This document shows, piece after piece, positions 15,404-23,606 of a stretch of DNA of 38,750 nucleotides. Source of the DNA: Brooklawnia sp. (lineage in GTDB: Bacteria; Actinomycetota; Actinomycetes; Propionibacteriales; Propionibacteriaceae); contig JAAYVP010000171.1 of NCBI GenBank assembly GCA_012517115.1, forward strand, positions 1 to 38,750, written 5' to 3'. Below the pieces are notes generated by a model. That model had not been told where the DNA came from and searched no databases. It saw only the letters and a program-made list of their open reading frames with translations. Position 1 is the stretch's first letter; every line of letters starts with the position of its first letter. Both the position numbers and the translations under genes were made by a program.

Positions 15404-15952
15404 TCAGAGCTTGCGGATGAAGATCTTGCCACGAAGTGCCTCTTCGACCAGGGCTACCGATCGGCGCACCCTGACCAGGCGTGCCTCTTCGGCTTCGAGC
15501 ATCTGAGTGGCGCTGTCGAGCACCTGCGGTTCGACGTAGTCGGTGAGGTTGGCGCGGGCCTGCGACAAAGCCTGTCGGCTGGATCTGATCTGGCCCTCGA
15601 CAAAATCAGCGGCGAACCTGGCCAGCACCACGGGGTGGCGGCGCAGCACCGGATACCCGCGATAGTCGGCGGGGCAGCAATCTAGCAGCCAACTACTGGC
15701 GCTCTGTTCCCAATCTGGCGCCCCGGGCGGCAGCACTGCCTCCGGCCAGCCCGGCGGCGTATAGATCTGGCCGGTTTGAGCGCTGGCGCGCAACCCGGCC
15801 TCGTCGCGGTTCACTGAACGAGTCGCTCCCCCAGCCTGATGAGAAGAGGCGACTCCGGCACGGTCGGGACGCCGCCGCGGATACTGCCGAAATACCTGGC
15901 CCGAACCGCCCTCGTCTGCGGCGGATGCATGTCGGTGTGCGACTGCGGTCAT
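15404..15952 (-). CDS. Uncharacterised conserved protein under a LexA box
   Basis: 182 aa, soluble, no membrane segments. The first 60 residues look disordered and rich in His, Arg and Gly. The conserved part starts at YTPPGWPEAVLPPGAPDWE, followed by SWLLDCCPADYRGYPVLRRHPVVLARF and a charged helical tail of about 70 aa ending RGKIFIRKL. I recall similar actinobacterial proteins of unknown function but no named domain. ATG 15952 is chosen because GGAGGG precedes it. The open frame continues to 16240 without support. A perfect SOS box lies 23 bp upstream, so expression is probably induced by DNA damage. No catalytic motif is visible. Confidence 0.8.
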   Translation of the reverse strand: MTAVAHRHASAADEGGSGQVFRQYPRRRPDRAGVASSHQAGGATRSVNRDEAGLRASAQTGQIYTPPGWPEAVLPPGAPDWEQSASSWLLDCCPADYRGYPVLRRHPVVLARFAADFVEGQIRSSRQALSQARANLTDYVEPQVLDSATQMLEAEEARLVRVRRSVALVEEALRGKIFIRKL

Positions 15953-15974
15953 GGCGTCCCTCCTGTCACTTTCA

Positions 15975-15990
15975 TCGAACAACTGTTCGA
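15975..15990. promoter_or_regulatory. LexA (SOS) box
   Basis: TCGAACAACTGTTCGA matches the actinobacterial SOS consensus TCGAAC-N4-GTTCGA in all 12 defined bases. It lies 5 nt downstream of the candidate -10 of the minus-strand gene, where LexA binding would block transcription. Confidence 0.88.
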
Positions 15991-15995
15991 TTGGG

Positions 15996-16023
15996 TTACT
16001 AGTCTGCACCACGCCACCGACAA
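15996..16023 (-). promoter_or_regulatory. Candidate promoter of the LexA-controlled gene
   Basis: TTGTCG (16018-16023) and TAGTAA (15996-16001) on the minus strand, 16 bp apart. The LexA box overlaps the expected start point. Confidence 0.4.
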
Positions 16024-16175
16024 TTTCCGGAAGTTCTCCCAGCCACTGACCACATTCCGGGTCAGCTTGCGAACTGACCCAGGATTGGCGGATTTGACCA
16101 ATCTCAGTACTCACCAAGAGGGAGCACGACAGTCGCGTTCGCCCACCGACGCCGGTCCGCGCGAGACTTGGACAC

Positions 16176-16616
16176 GTGGATGTATTCGATCGAATCATTG
16201 CCGGAGAGCTACCTGCAGAGGTCATCCTGCGCACCGACACAGTGATCGCCTTCCTGGACGCCCGCCCGCTGTTCCCGGGTCACACCCTCATCTGCCCGAT
16301 CGACCATCATGAGACCCTCTACGACCTGCCCGAAGATCTCTACGTCGACCTGCTTGCCGCCGCCCGCCGCGTCGGACTCGCACAGCTGACGGCTCTTGGC
16401 GCCGACGGTACGTTCCTCGCCAACAACAATGTGGTCAGCCAGTCGGTCCCCCATTTCCACCTGCATGTAGTTCCGCGTCGCCGAAAAGACGGCCTCCGGG
16501 GATTCTTCTGGCCCCGCACCCGTCCAAGTGCCCACGAGTTGCATACCGTGGCAGACTCGCTTCGTGCCGCGTTGGCCGCCCCGGATAACCGAACGCCCAG
16601 GAGGACCGATGAGTGA
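16176..16616 (+). CDS. HIT family hydrolase
   Basis: A 146-aa histidine-triad nucleotide hydrolase. The start VFDRIIAGELPAEVILRTD is typical. The catalytic motif is SVPHFHLHVVPR with His93, His95 and His97. HIT proteins act on purine nucleoside phosphoramidates or adenylated compounds, but the substrate here is unknown. The GTG start at 16176 has no ribosome site. It overlaps the next gene by 8 bp, so the two are co-transcribed. The SOS box is 186 bp upstream and faces the other gene. Confidence 0.92.
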   Translation: MDVFDRIIAGELPAEVILRTDTVIAFLDARPLFPGHTLICPIDHHETLYDLPEDLYVDLLAAARRVGLAQLTALGADGTFLANNNVVSQSVPHFHLHVVPRRRKDGLRGFFWPRTRPSAHELHTVADSLRAALAAPDNRTPRRTDE

Positions 16617-16899
16617 TGTCTTCAGCATCTTCATGCCGGGTCATGCGCACTGGGAAGAGGTGAAGCGGGCTGAGAAGATGCTGCTGGTCGACGCCAAGCA
16701 GGGTGGAAACGGTCCCGACCCTCTCGACCTGGACGAGGGCTACATGGTGCTGCGCGACCGCACCGGCAGCGCGACGCAAGCGTCCACCGACATCGGCAAC
16801 CCGAATCGAGTCCGCGTCGGCAAGCAGGAAGACCCAGCGAAAAAGTCCGCGGCCGACGACATCACTACGATGCCATTGGCCGCGGACCCCCACGACTAG
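16609..16899 (+). CDS. Small DUF6191-like protein
   Basis: A 96-aa protein starting at ATG 16609, with AGGAGG 6 nt upstream and an overlap with the HIT gene stop. The N-terminal half (MSDVFSIFMPGHAHWEEVKRAEKMLLVDA, then PLDLDEGYMVLR) resembles the actinobacterial DUF6191 family as I remember it (APGR..H.EE..R..L.RVD, then GPIDL). The C-terminal half is polar and low-complexity. Function is unknown. It ends 16 bp from acnA, which converges on it with no visible terminator. Confidence 0.6.
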   Translation: MSDVFSIFMPGHAHWEEVKRAEKMLLVDAKQGGNGPDPLDLDEGYMVLRDRTGSATQASTDIGNPNRVRVGKQEDPAKKSAADDITTMPLAADPHD

Positions 16900-16915
16900 C
16901 GCTGCGCTCGAAGCT

Positions 16916-19585
16916 TCACTGGTTCTTCAGGTTCCGCAGCACGTACTGCATGATGCCGCCATGCACGTAGTAGTTGCGCTCTCCTGGCGTGTCAATGCGC
17001 ACCAGCGCATTGAACCGGGTCTCGCGTCCGTCCGGTGCTGTCGCCAGCACGGCGACCGTTTTCGGGGTGATGCACGAGTTCAGCGTGGTGATCCCGGTGA
17101 TGTCGAAGGTTTCCTCGCCGGTCAAGCCCAGGCTGTTCGCGTCCTCACCAGCAGGGAACTGCAGAGGCAGCACGCCCATACCGATCAGGTTCGAGCGGTG
17201 GATGCGCTCGTAGCTCTCGGCGATGACCGCGCGGACGCCCAGCAACATCGTCCCCTTGGCCGCCCAGTCACGTGAGCTGCCCGAGCCATACTCCTTGCCC
17301 GCCAGGACGACCAGCGCAATACCCGCTTCCTGGTAGTTCATCGCAGCGTCGTAGACCGTGGTGACCGGGGCGTCGTCCTTGGTGAAGTCGCGGGTGAAGC
17401 CACCCTCGGTGCCCGGTGCGATCTGGTTGCGCAGCCGGATGTTGGCGAACGTGCCCCGGATCATCACTTCATGGTTGCCGCGCCGACTGCCGTAGGAATT
17501 GAAGTCCTTGCGCTGCACACCGTGGGCCAGCAGGTAGCCACCTGCTGGCGAATCCTTCCTGATCGAACCGGCGGGGCTGATGTGGTCGGTCGTCACCGAG
17601 TCGCCCAGCTTCAGCAGCACGCGAGCTCCAGCGATGTCGGTGACCGGCTCCGGCTGTGCGGGCATACCGTCGAAATACGGTGCCTTGCGCACGTAGGTGG
17701 ACGATTCGTCCCACTCGAAAACGTCGCCGTCTGGTGTCGGCAGGGTGCGCCAGCGCTGGTCACCGGCGAAGACGTCGGCATACGACTTGGAGAACATGTC
17801 TGCGCTGATGCACTCGCCGACCACTTGCTCGACCTCGGCGGGCGAGGGCCAGATGTCGGCAAGGAAGACGTCGTTGCCGGACTTGTCCTGGCCGAGTGGC
17901 TCGTTGACGAGGTCAACATCCATCGAACCGGCCAGCGAGTAGGCGACGACCAATGGCGGACTGGCAAGATAGTTCATCTTGGTGTCGGGGTTGATCCGAC
18001 CCTCGAAGTTGCGATTGCCAGAAAGCACCGAGACGACCGCCACGTCTTCGTTGGCGGCAGCGGAGACCTCTGGAATCAACGGGCCGGAGTTGCCGATACA
18101 GGTGGTGCAACCGTACCCGACGACGTTGAAGTCGAGTTGTTCGAGGTACTTGTCAAGTCCGGCCCGCTGAAGGTAGCTGGTGACCACCTGGGAACCGGGG
18201 GCCAGCGATGTCTTCACCCAAGGCTTGCGGGACAGCCCCTTCTCGACTGCCTTCTTGGCAAGCAGGCCAGCCGCGACCATCACGCTGGGGTTGGAGGTGT
18301 TCGTGCAGGAAGTGATCGCCGCGATGCCGACCAAACCGCTCTTCAGAGTCACATCGGTACCGTCGATGGACGAGTGGACGGTCTTCGAGATGTCGGAGAC
18401 ATAATCCGGTAGCGCCTTGCCGAAGGCCTGCTTGGCGTTCGACAGTGAGATGCGGTCCTGGGGACGCTTGGGCCCGGCGATCGACGGAACGACGGTGGAT
18501 AGGTCAAGTTCGAGCTGTTCGGAGAAGTCGGGCTTGGCGTTCGGGTCGAACCACATGCCTTGGGCCTTCGCGTAGGCCTCAACCAGGGCTAACCGCTGCT
18601 CGTCGCGTCCTGTCAGACGCAGGTAGTCGATGGTCTGGTCGTCGATCGGGAAGATCGAGATGGTGGCGCCGTACTCGGGGGTCATGTTGCCGATGGTGGC
18701 TCGGTTCGCGACCGGCACCTGGGTTACGCCGGGGCCGTAGAACTCTACGAACTTGCCCACGGCGCCGTGCTTGCGTAGCAATTCGGTGATGGTGAGCACC
18801 AGGTCGGTGGCGGTAGCACCCTCGGGCAGCTTGCCGGTCAGTTTGAAGCCGATCACTCGTGGGATGAGCATCGAAACGGGCTGGCCCAGCATCGCGGCTT
18901 CGGCTTCGATGCCGCCGACGCCCCAACCGACCACGCCGAGGCCGTTGACCATCGGGGTGTGCGAGTCGGTACCGACGCAGGTGTCAGGATAGGCAGTCAG
19001 TTCGCCGCCTTCTTCACGCGAGAAGACGACCCGGGCCAAGTGCTCGATGTTGACCTGGTGGACGATGCCGGTGCCCGGCGGCACGACCTTGAAGTCGTCG
19101 AATGCCGTCTGACCCCAGCGCAGAAACTGGTAGCGCTCACGGTTGCGTTCGTACTCGATGTCGGTGTTGATGCGCAGCGCCTCCGGCGTGCCAAAGGTGT
19201 CCACGATGACGGAGTGGTCTATGACCAGTTCAGCCGGCGAAAGCGGGTTGATCTTGGCTGGGTCGCCACCCAGACCTGCCATCGCCTCACGCATGGTGGC
19301 CAAGTCGACTACACATGGCACGCCAGTGAAGTCCTGCATGACGACACGGGCCGGGGTGAATTGGATCTCATGATCGGGTTCGGCCTTCGGGTCCCAGTTG
19401 CCCAGGAAGGCGATGTCATCGTGGGTGATGTTTGCGCCGTCCTCGGTACGCAGCAGGTTTTCCAAGAGCACCTTGAGGCTGTAGGGAAGACGCTCCTGCC
19501 CCGCCACCTTGTCTAGTCGGTAGTAGGCGTATTTCGTGCCGTTGACCTCGAGAGTGTCCTTGGCGCCAAAGCTGTCGATGCTCAT
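16916..19585 (-). CDS. acnA: Aconitate hydratase A
   Basis: An 889-aa [4Fe-4S] enzyme that interconverts citrate and isocitrate in the TCA cycle. The three cluster Cys are in [10 protein letters not shown] (about 426) and [13 protein letters not shown] (about 492 and 495). [30 protein letters not shown] and the C-terminal swivel domain with [10 protein letters not shown] are standard. The length is that of the AcnA/IRP1 class. ATG 19585 ([16 protein letters not shown]) has AGGGAG upstream, and the frame is open 108 nt further without support. A palindrome overlaps its candidate -10. Confidence 0.97.
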   Translation of the reverse strand: MSIDSFGAKDTLEVNGTKYAYYRLDKVAGQERLPYSLKVLLENLLRTEDGANITHDDIAFLGNWDPKAEPDHEIQFTPARVVMQDFTGVPCVVDLATMREAMAGLGGDPAKINPLSPAELVIDHSVIVDTFGTPEALRINTDIEYERNRERYQFLRWGQTAFDDFKVVPPGTGIVHQVNIEHLARVVFSREEGGELTAYPDTCVGTDSHTPMVNGLGVVGWGVGGIEAEAAMLGQPVSMLIPRVIGFKLTGKLPEGATATDLVLTITELLRKHGAVGKFVEFYGPGVTQVPVANRATIGNMTPEYGATISIFPIDDQTIDYLRLTGRDEQRLALVEAYAKAQGMWFDPNAKPDFSEQLELDLSTVVPSIAGPKRPQDRISLSNAKQAFGKALPDYVSDISKTVHSSIDGTDVTLKSGLVGIAAITSCTNTSNPSVMVAAGLLAKKAVEKGLSRKPWVKTSLAPGSQVVTSYLQRAGLDKYLEQLDFNVVGYGCTTCIGNSGPLIPEVSAAANEDVAVVSVLSGNRNFEGRINPDTKMNYLASPPLVVAYSLAGSMDVDLVNEPLGQDKSGNDVFLADIWPSPAEVEQVVGECISADMFSKSYADVFAGDQRWRTLPTPDGDVFEWDESSTYVRKAPYFDGMPAQPEPVTDIAGARVLLKLGDSVTTDHISPAGSIRKDSPAGGYLLAHGVQRKDFNSYGSRRGNHEVMIRGTFANIRLRNQIAPGTEGGFTRDFTKDDAPVTTVYDAAMNYQEAGIALVVLAGKEYGSGSSRDWAAKGTMLLGVRAVIAESYERIHRSNLIGMGVLPLQFPAGEDANSLGLTGEETFDITGITTLNSCITPKTVAVLATAPDGRETRFNALVRIDTPGERNYYVHGGIMQYVLRNLKNQ

Positions 19586-19606
19586 GCGTGCTCCCTGTCC
19601 GATTTC

Positions 19607-19620
19607 TCTTGATGTCAAGA
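19607..19620. promoter_or_regulatory. Palindromic candidate operator of acnA
   Basis: TCTTGA-TG-TCAAGA, a perfect 6-bp inverted repeat, 22 bp upstream of the acnA ATG. It overlaps the -10 TATCTT (19618-19623, minus strand) and the expected start point. It is different from the CAGnAC-type AcnR operator of Corynebacterium as I know it. Confidence 0.5.
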
Positions 19621-19644
19621 TATCACGATGGACGTCTTTTCCAA
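19618..19644 (-). promoter_or_regulatory. Candidate acnA promoter
   Basis: TTGGAA (19639-19644) and TATCTT (19618-19623) on the minus strand with a 15-bp spacer, inside the last codons of the small upstream ORF. Confidence 0.35.
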
Positions 19645-19904
19645 GCATTCTTCCATCGGACGCAGACCTCCGCGCTGGTTGCGGGGACATCACTCAACGT
19701 GGCCTCTAGGCGACTTGCGACCGCGCCGACGCACTTTCGGTCTTCGGCATCAAGCTGGGTGGGTGAATGGCGGATCGCGAAGCCCACCTCGCCATCGCGG
19801 ACGAGGAGTGCCGACTCATCGAGCGTAGCCCAGACGAGGAGGTGGCCGAACTCGCCGACTGAGGCCGCTGCGGGAGACGCCGGGTGAGTGATAACGGCCA
19901 GCAC
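19623..19904 (-). CDS. Possible small protein upstream of acnA
   Basis: A 93-codon GTG-start ORF in the 389-bp gap between acnA and the DUF4342 gene. Codon third positions are GC-rich in the first two thirds, and the product ([34 protein letters not shown]) reads like a folded beta-rich protein. The tail is Trp/Lys-rich. I recognise no family, and no strong ribosome site is seen. The same span is partly open on the other strand, so it could be spurious. Confidence 0.4.
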   Translation of the reverse strand: MLAVITHPASPAAASVGEFGHLLVWATLDESALLVRDGEVGFAIRHSPTQLDAEDRKCVGAVASRLEATLSDVPATSAEVCVRWKNAWKRRPS

Positions 19905-19962
19905 GTCCCGGATTCTCCACCCAATCCGCCAGCAAGGCGGATCATAGCCCGGTGTCGAGCGC

Positions 19963-19968
19963 TACCTT
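19963..19968 (+). promoter_or_regulatory. -10 element for leaderless DUF4342 gene
   Basis: TACCTT followed by 6 nt and the ATG at 19975. Confidence 0.5.
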
Positions 19969-19974
19969 CGATAC

Positions 19975-20271
19975 ATGGTCAAAGACACACATAGCGCGGA
20001 CGGCAAGAACGACTTCACCGAGAAAATCGAGGTCGCCGGACAGAACCTCCTGTCCACCGTCAAGAACCTCATGTCGGACGCCAGCGTCCGCCGCATCGTC
20101 ATCCGCAACGCCGAAGGTCGCCAACTGATCAGCATCCCACTAGTAGTGGGCATCGCGGGTGGCGCCCTCGGCATCTTCATGGCCCCCGTGCTCTCCGCAG
20201 TCGCGGTTATCGGTGGCGCGGTCGCCAAGCTCAAGGTAGAGATCGTCCGCACCGGCGAACCTCGCAACTGA
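19975..20271 (+). CDS. DUF4342 domain protein
   Basis: A 98-aa protein. Residues 14-52 (FTEKIEVAGQNLLSTVKNLMSDASVRRIVIRNAEGRQL) match the DUF4342 pattern of an amphipathic helix followed by RRI.I...G. A hydrophobic stretch follows (IPLVVGIAGGALGIFMAPVL, about 53-83) and a short basic end. It is probably membrane-associated, and the function is unknown. The start is probably leaderless. It converges with the membrane-protein gene. Confidence 0.75.
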   Translation: MVKDTHSADGKNDFTEKIEVAGQNLLSTVKNLMSDASVRRIVIRNAEGRQLISIPLVVGIAGGALGIFMAPVLSAVAVIGGAVAKLKVEIVRTGEPRN

Positions 20272-20311
20272 ACCCGTCGAGTCCCGCACCGAACCCAGAA
20301 CACCAACTGGC

Positions 20312-21256
20312 TCAGGCCCCGTTCGCGGTTACCTCCGAGCGGGGCCAGAAGATCAACGCCAATGCGCACGCGACCATCGCGGTGCCCAGCATCGCGATGG
20401 CGTACTGCGCCGCGGTAACGAACGGCCCCGGGAAGAACCCCACCCGGGTCTGATGCCATGATTCGACCACCAACTGGTAGAGCACCAACAGAACCCCCAC
20501 CGTCAGGGCACCAGCCAGGCCGAGGACGACTGACTTCACCCTGCTGGCGGCTCTGCCGGCCAACATCCAGGCTTGCGTCGCAACCCCCAACAAGACGACC
20601 ATCATCAACAGCAGGATTGCGGCATTACGGGCGCCCGCTGACATCGCGATGCCTGGACCGTCGACCGGATACCAACCCGGCGAGCTGTACTGCCCCGAAA
20701 GCAGCGGCCCGGTCAGTACCCATTCGGGAACCAGAGGAACAAGCGCCACGGCGGTAGCTGCCATTCCGCACCCAGTCCCGACCACCACCGGCAAGGCAGC
20801 TGCCCCGGCTTGCGTCGTTCTTCCCGCAGTTGCCCAGACCAGCAGCGCACAGATCAACAGCGCCAGCCCGAGAACGACACCCATCGGGTCGAGGGGCCCG
20901 ATCGCTGCCAGGCGTTCGTTCAATACGATCGACTGATCGCGCCGCACCTCGAGGATCATCCCGACGATCCGCGGCATTGGCGGTCCGGCCAAAGCCAGTC
21001 CCGCCACCACGAGCAACGGCACCTCCCATTTGGCCGCCCGGCGCAGCACCGCGACGACCGCAGCACCCAATGCGACGATCACTCCGACCAAGAAGCCCCA
21101 GACCCCGGTCATGTCCTTCGTCTTCGGCGGGCAGGGACCCACCTCGCACAGGACGATCGGTCCTGAACTCACCAAATACACGACGAAGGCAGCCAAGCCA
21201 ACGCCCGCCAGTGCCAAGCCGGAGAGCCGTTCAGCTCCTTGTGTCCTCACTGGCAT
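20312..21256 (-). CDS. Uncharacterised eight-helix membrane protein
   Basis: A 314-aa integral membrane protein with about eight hydrophobic segments: 11-29, 49-70, 77-95, 123-143, 150-176, 211-233, 241-264 and 278-303. An extracytoplasmic loop after the first segment has paired Cys (CEVGPCPPK), possibly a disulfide. I see no transporter or enzyme motif. Its start overlaps the end of the upstream small Cys-rich gene by 26 bp, so the two form an operon and may work together. Confidence 0.7.
   Translation of the reverse strand: MPVRTQGAERLSGLALAGVGLAAFVVYLVSSGPIVLCEVGPCPPKTKDMTGVWGFLVGVIVALGAAVVAVLRRAAKWEVPLLVVAGLALAGPPMPRIVGMILEVRRDQSIVLNERLAAIGPLDPMGVVLGLALLICALLVWATAGRTTQAGAAALPVVVGTGCGMAATAVALVPLVPEWVLTGPLLSGQYSSPGWYPVDGPGIAMSAGARNAAILLLMMVVLLGVATQAWMLAGRAASRVKSVVLGLAGALTVGVLLVLYQLVVESWHQTRVGFFPGPFVTAAQYAIAMLGTAMVACALALIFWPRSEVTANGA
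20315..20346. terminator. Hairpin at the DUF4342 / membrane protein junction
   Basis: GGCCCCGTTCG (20315-20325) and CGAGCGGGGCC (20336-20346), an 11-bp stem with one G-T pair and a 10-nt loop. It includes the last codons of the minus-strand gene and lies 44 nt past the DUF4342 stop. Confidence 0.55.
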
Positions 21257-21434
21257 CCTTCCGCGCTCGGCGTTCCTTGCGGTCGGCGACGTAGAGGTCC
21301 CGCAGTTCGGGATCGTCCATCACGAGGTAGACCAGACCACAATCCTGCGGACCGCTCGCACCGGGCCAGCAGAGACTGCACGGATCGCCCGGCCGTACGG
21401 GACAGCGCGGAGTGCTCTTCACTGGGGGTTTCAT
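21231..21434 (-). CDS. Small Cys-rich conserved protein (DUF6767-like)
   Basis: 67 aa with a clear core CPVRPGDPCSLCWPGASGPQDC (the four Cys look like a metal knuckle), followed by LVYLVMDDPELRDLY and a basic tail. I recall short actinobacterial proteins with the same PGDPCSLC..GPQDC pattern, I believe annotated DUF6767, but that name is from memory. ATG 21434 is 8 nt after TAGCAT (21443-21448, minus strand), so translation may be leaderless. It overlaps the downstream membrane-protein gene. Confidence 0.65.
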   Translation of the reverse strand: MKPPVKSTPRCPVRPGDPCSLCWPGASGPQDCGLVYLVMDDPELRDLYVADRKERRARKDASEDTRS

Positions 21435-21527
21435 CGCTGCTAATGCTACCCTTCGGCCCTCCCGCCATGAACTTCGGCGCGTGAAACCGGCAACAGAACG
21501 ACCGTTCAGCCCTGCGCCCAGGTCGCC

Positions 21528-22295
21528 TCAAGATGTCGTCCAGCCGCCGTCGACCACCAGCATCTGGCCGGTCATGTAACTGGACGCGTCGCTGGCCAAG
21601 AAAAGTGCCACCGACGCCATCTCGCGCGGCTCGGCCAGGCGTCCCATCGGGATGCGGGATCTGATCTGTGCCGACTTCTCCGGATCGGCGAACAACGACT
21701 CCGTCAACTCGGTGTGCACCCAGCCTGGCGCCACGCCGTTGCACCGAATCCCGTGGCCCGACCACTCTCTGCTGAGGGCCCGCATCACCCCACCGATCCC
21801 CGACTTGGCTGCCGCATATGCCGGGATGTTCGGCACCACCGATTGCCAGTTGTTCAGCGAGCCGATGAAGATGTGGTTGGCTGGGCGTCCGGCCGCCAAT
21901 TGCCGGCGACCAAGTTCTTGGCTGATCAGAAACGGGGCAGTGAGGTGCACACGGATCAGCCGATCCCACTGCTCGACAGGGAAATCTACCGAGGGTTCGC
22001 GATGCTGGAAGCCAGCCGCGTGGACCACGATGTCTATCGGCCCACCCAGTGCCGCCTCGCACTGGTCAACCAGTTGCCCCGGATCGACGGTCATCACGTC
22101 GGCAGGTATCGCCACGGAATTCGGCACCTCGTTGATGGCCGCCTCCAGCCGCGACCTGGTGCGCGAGACCAAGGCCACCAACGCGCCAGCCTGCCCCAGG
22201 GCCTTCGCGATCGCCAAGCCGATTCCCCCGCCGCCGCCGGTGACGATGGCACGACGTCCGGTCAACTTGAACAGGTCGAGCACAGAGTCAATCAT
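21528..22295 (-). CDS. SDR family NAD(P)-dependent oxidoreductase
   Basis: A 255-aa classical SDR. The cofactor motif is TGGGGGIG (about 19-26), HAAG follows, then the catalytic Ser in IGSLNNWQS and YAAAK, and the C-terminal GQMLVVDGGWTTS. The overall pattern (LFKLTGRRAIVTGG, PAYAAAKSGIGGVMRALSREWSGHGIRCNGVAPGW) is closest to gluconate 5-dehydrogenase / 2-deoxy-D-gluconate 3-dehydrogenase types. The substrate is inferred only at that level. ATG 22295 has GAAGGAG upstream, and the open frame goes further to 22370. Confidence 0.88.
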   Translation of the reverse strand: MIDSVLDLFKLTGRRAIVTGGGGGIGLAIAKALGQAGALVALVSRTRSRLEAAINEVPNSVAIPADVMTVDPGQLVDQCEAALGGPIDIVVHAAGFQHREPSVDFPVEQWDRLIRVHLTAPFLISQELGRRQLAAGRPANHIFIGSLNNWQSVVPNIPAYAAAKSGIGGVMRALSREWSGHGIRCNGVAPGWVHTELTESLFADPEKSAQIRSRIPMGRLAEPREMASVALFLASDASSYMTGQMLVVDGGWTTS

Positions 22296-22436
22296 GGCCG
22301 CTCCTTCGGGTCTTGGTTGCTTGGTTGCGGGTGAAGACCACCGTAGCCGCCCCGGCAGCTGGCGGCTCACCGTTGGAACTTGCCGCAGGCGATGGCCTCC
22401 CCACAGACCGCCCAGCCGCGGACTTCGGCGTCTGGA

Positions 22437-23606
22437 TCATCCGCGCCTAAGGATAGCGATGCATTCGACGTGGTGGGTCATCGGAAACAGGTCGAAGGCC
22501 CGCAGCCCGGTGAGCCGGTAATTTAACCCGGCGAACGTGGCCAGATCGCGGGCCAGGGCCGCGGGGTCGCAGGCCACATACGCGATAGCCCGGGCGTCCA
22601 TATCGGTCACGCGCCTCACGACGGCAGCACCAGCGCCGGTGCGGGGTGGGTCAAGGACGACCAGGTCAGTGCGACGAGGCAGCCGATTGCCGGCACGTTC
22701 CAGCCGCACAGCGTGGAAACTCGCCTCTGGGACGTTCACACGAGCCAAGTCGATGGCGATTCTACTGGCCTCAATCCCCACCACTCGGCACCCCGCGTCA
22801 ACCAGGGCGCCGGCGAACAGCCCCACCCCGCAATACAGGTCGACCGCCCGCTCCCCCGCCGCAGGCTGCAGTCCGGCGAGCACGGCCTCCGTCAGAACCT
22901 GCACGGCCCCTGGGTGCACCTGCCAGAAGCCGTCGGCGCGCACTCGGTACCAGCGGGCGCCGACTTGTTGGCGGACGATGGCGCTGCCTTGCACCGGCTC
23001 ACCGGAGCCTCCCAACACCGTTGTCTGCTCAGACCCAACCACCACCTGCAGTTCACCGTCGTCCTGCGCCCAGCGGGTCAGGTCGTCGGGGCCTTCCGGG
23101 TGCGCGATCCGGCAACCACCTTCGGGTAGCTCGACCAGTTCGTCCGACCGCCACCCGCGCAGTCCGACGCGACCGCCTCGCACCAAGTAACGCATCCGCG
23201 TCCGCCAGCCAAGGCCCTTGTCGTCGCCGGGTACTGGGTCCACCACCACGGGCCAATCGATACCTGCCAGCCTGCGCAACTGCTCGGCAACAACCTGCGC
23301 CTTCAGCTCACGCTGCCTGGGCAGCGCCACGTGCTGGAAATCGCAGCCACCGCAGCGTCCGGCCACCGGACACGGCGGCACCACTCGATCGTCCGACGCA
23401 GAGACAACCTCGGCGACCTCGCCCCACCAGAAGCGCGGCTTGGAGTCGTCAGTCACCCGGACGAACACCTGTTCGCCCGGGATGCCGTGCCGGACGAAGA
23501 CCACCCGTCCGCCGATACGGGCCACGCAGTGCCCACCGTGTGCAATCGCCGTAAGCTCGACGGGCCCCAGCAGTGTGTCAGGAGCTACGGGCCGCTCGTA
23601 TGGCAT
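22437..23606 (-). CDS. TrmA/RumA-family RNA (uracil-5-)-methyltransferase
   Basis: A 389-aa SAM-dependent RNA methyltransferase with an N-terminal TRAM domain (about 10-70), an iron-sulfur Cys set (CPVAGRCGGCDFQH), the SAM motif DLYCGVGLFAGAL and the catalytic VLDPPRTGAG and YVACDPAALARDL with the nucleophilic Cys. It methylates a uridine in tRNA or rRNA, and which one cannot be read from sequence. The homologue in M. tuberculosis (Rv2689c) also follows the permease gene. It overlaps the permease gene by 29 bp. Confidence 0.92.
   Translation of the reverse strand: MPYERPVAPDTLLGPVELTAIAHGGHCVARIGGRVVFVRHGIPGEQVFVRVTDDSKPRFWWGEVAEVVSASDDRVVPPCPVAGRCGGCDFQHVALPRQRELKAQVVAEQLRRLAGIDWPVVVDPVPGDDKGLGWRTRMRYLVRGGRVGLRGWRSDELVELPEGGCRIAHPEGPDDLTRWAQDDGELQVVVGSEQTTVLGGSGEPVQGSAIVRQQVGARWYRVRADGFWQVHPGAVQVLTEAVLAGLQPAAGERAVDLYCGVGLFAGALVDAGCRVVGIEASRIAIDLARVNVPEASFHAVRLERAGNRLPRRTDLVVLDPPRTGAGAAVVRRVTDMDARAIAYVACDPAALARDLATFAGLNYRLTGLRAFDLFPMTHHVECIAILRRG

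Noticed and set aside
16609-16899. Long plus-strand frame 16528-16899 as the gene
   Set aside because: The first 27 codons overlap the HIT gene. ATG 16609 has a strong AGGAGG.
22296-22436. Short minus-strand frame (DDPDAEVRGWAVCGEAIACG) after the TrmA-like gene
   Set aside because: Only about 25 codons with no start in frame. It could be a remnant but is too short to support.
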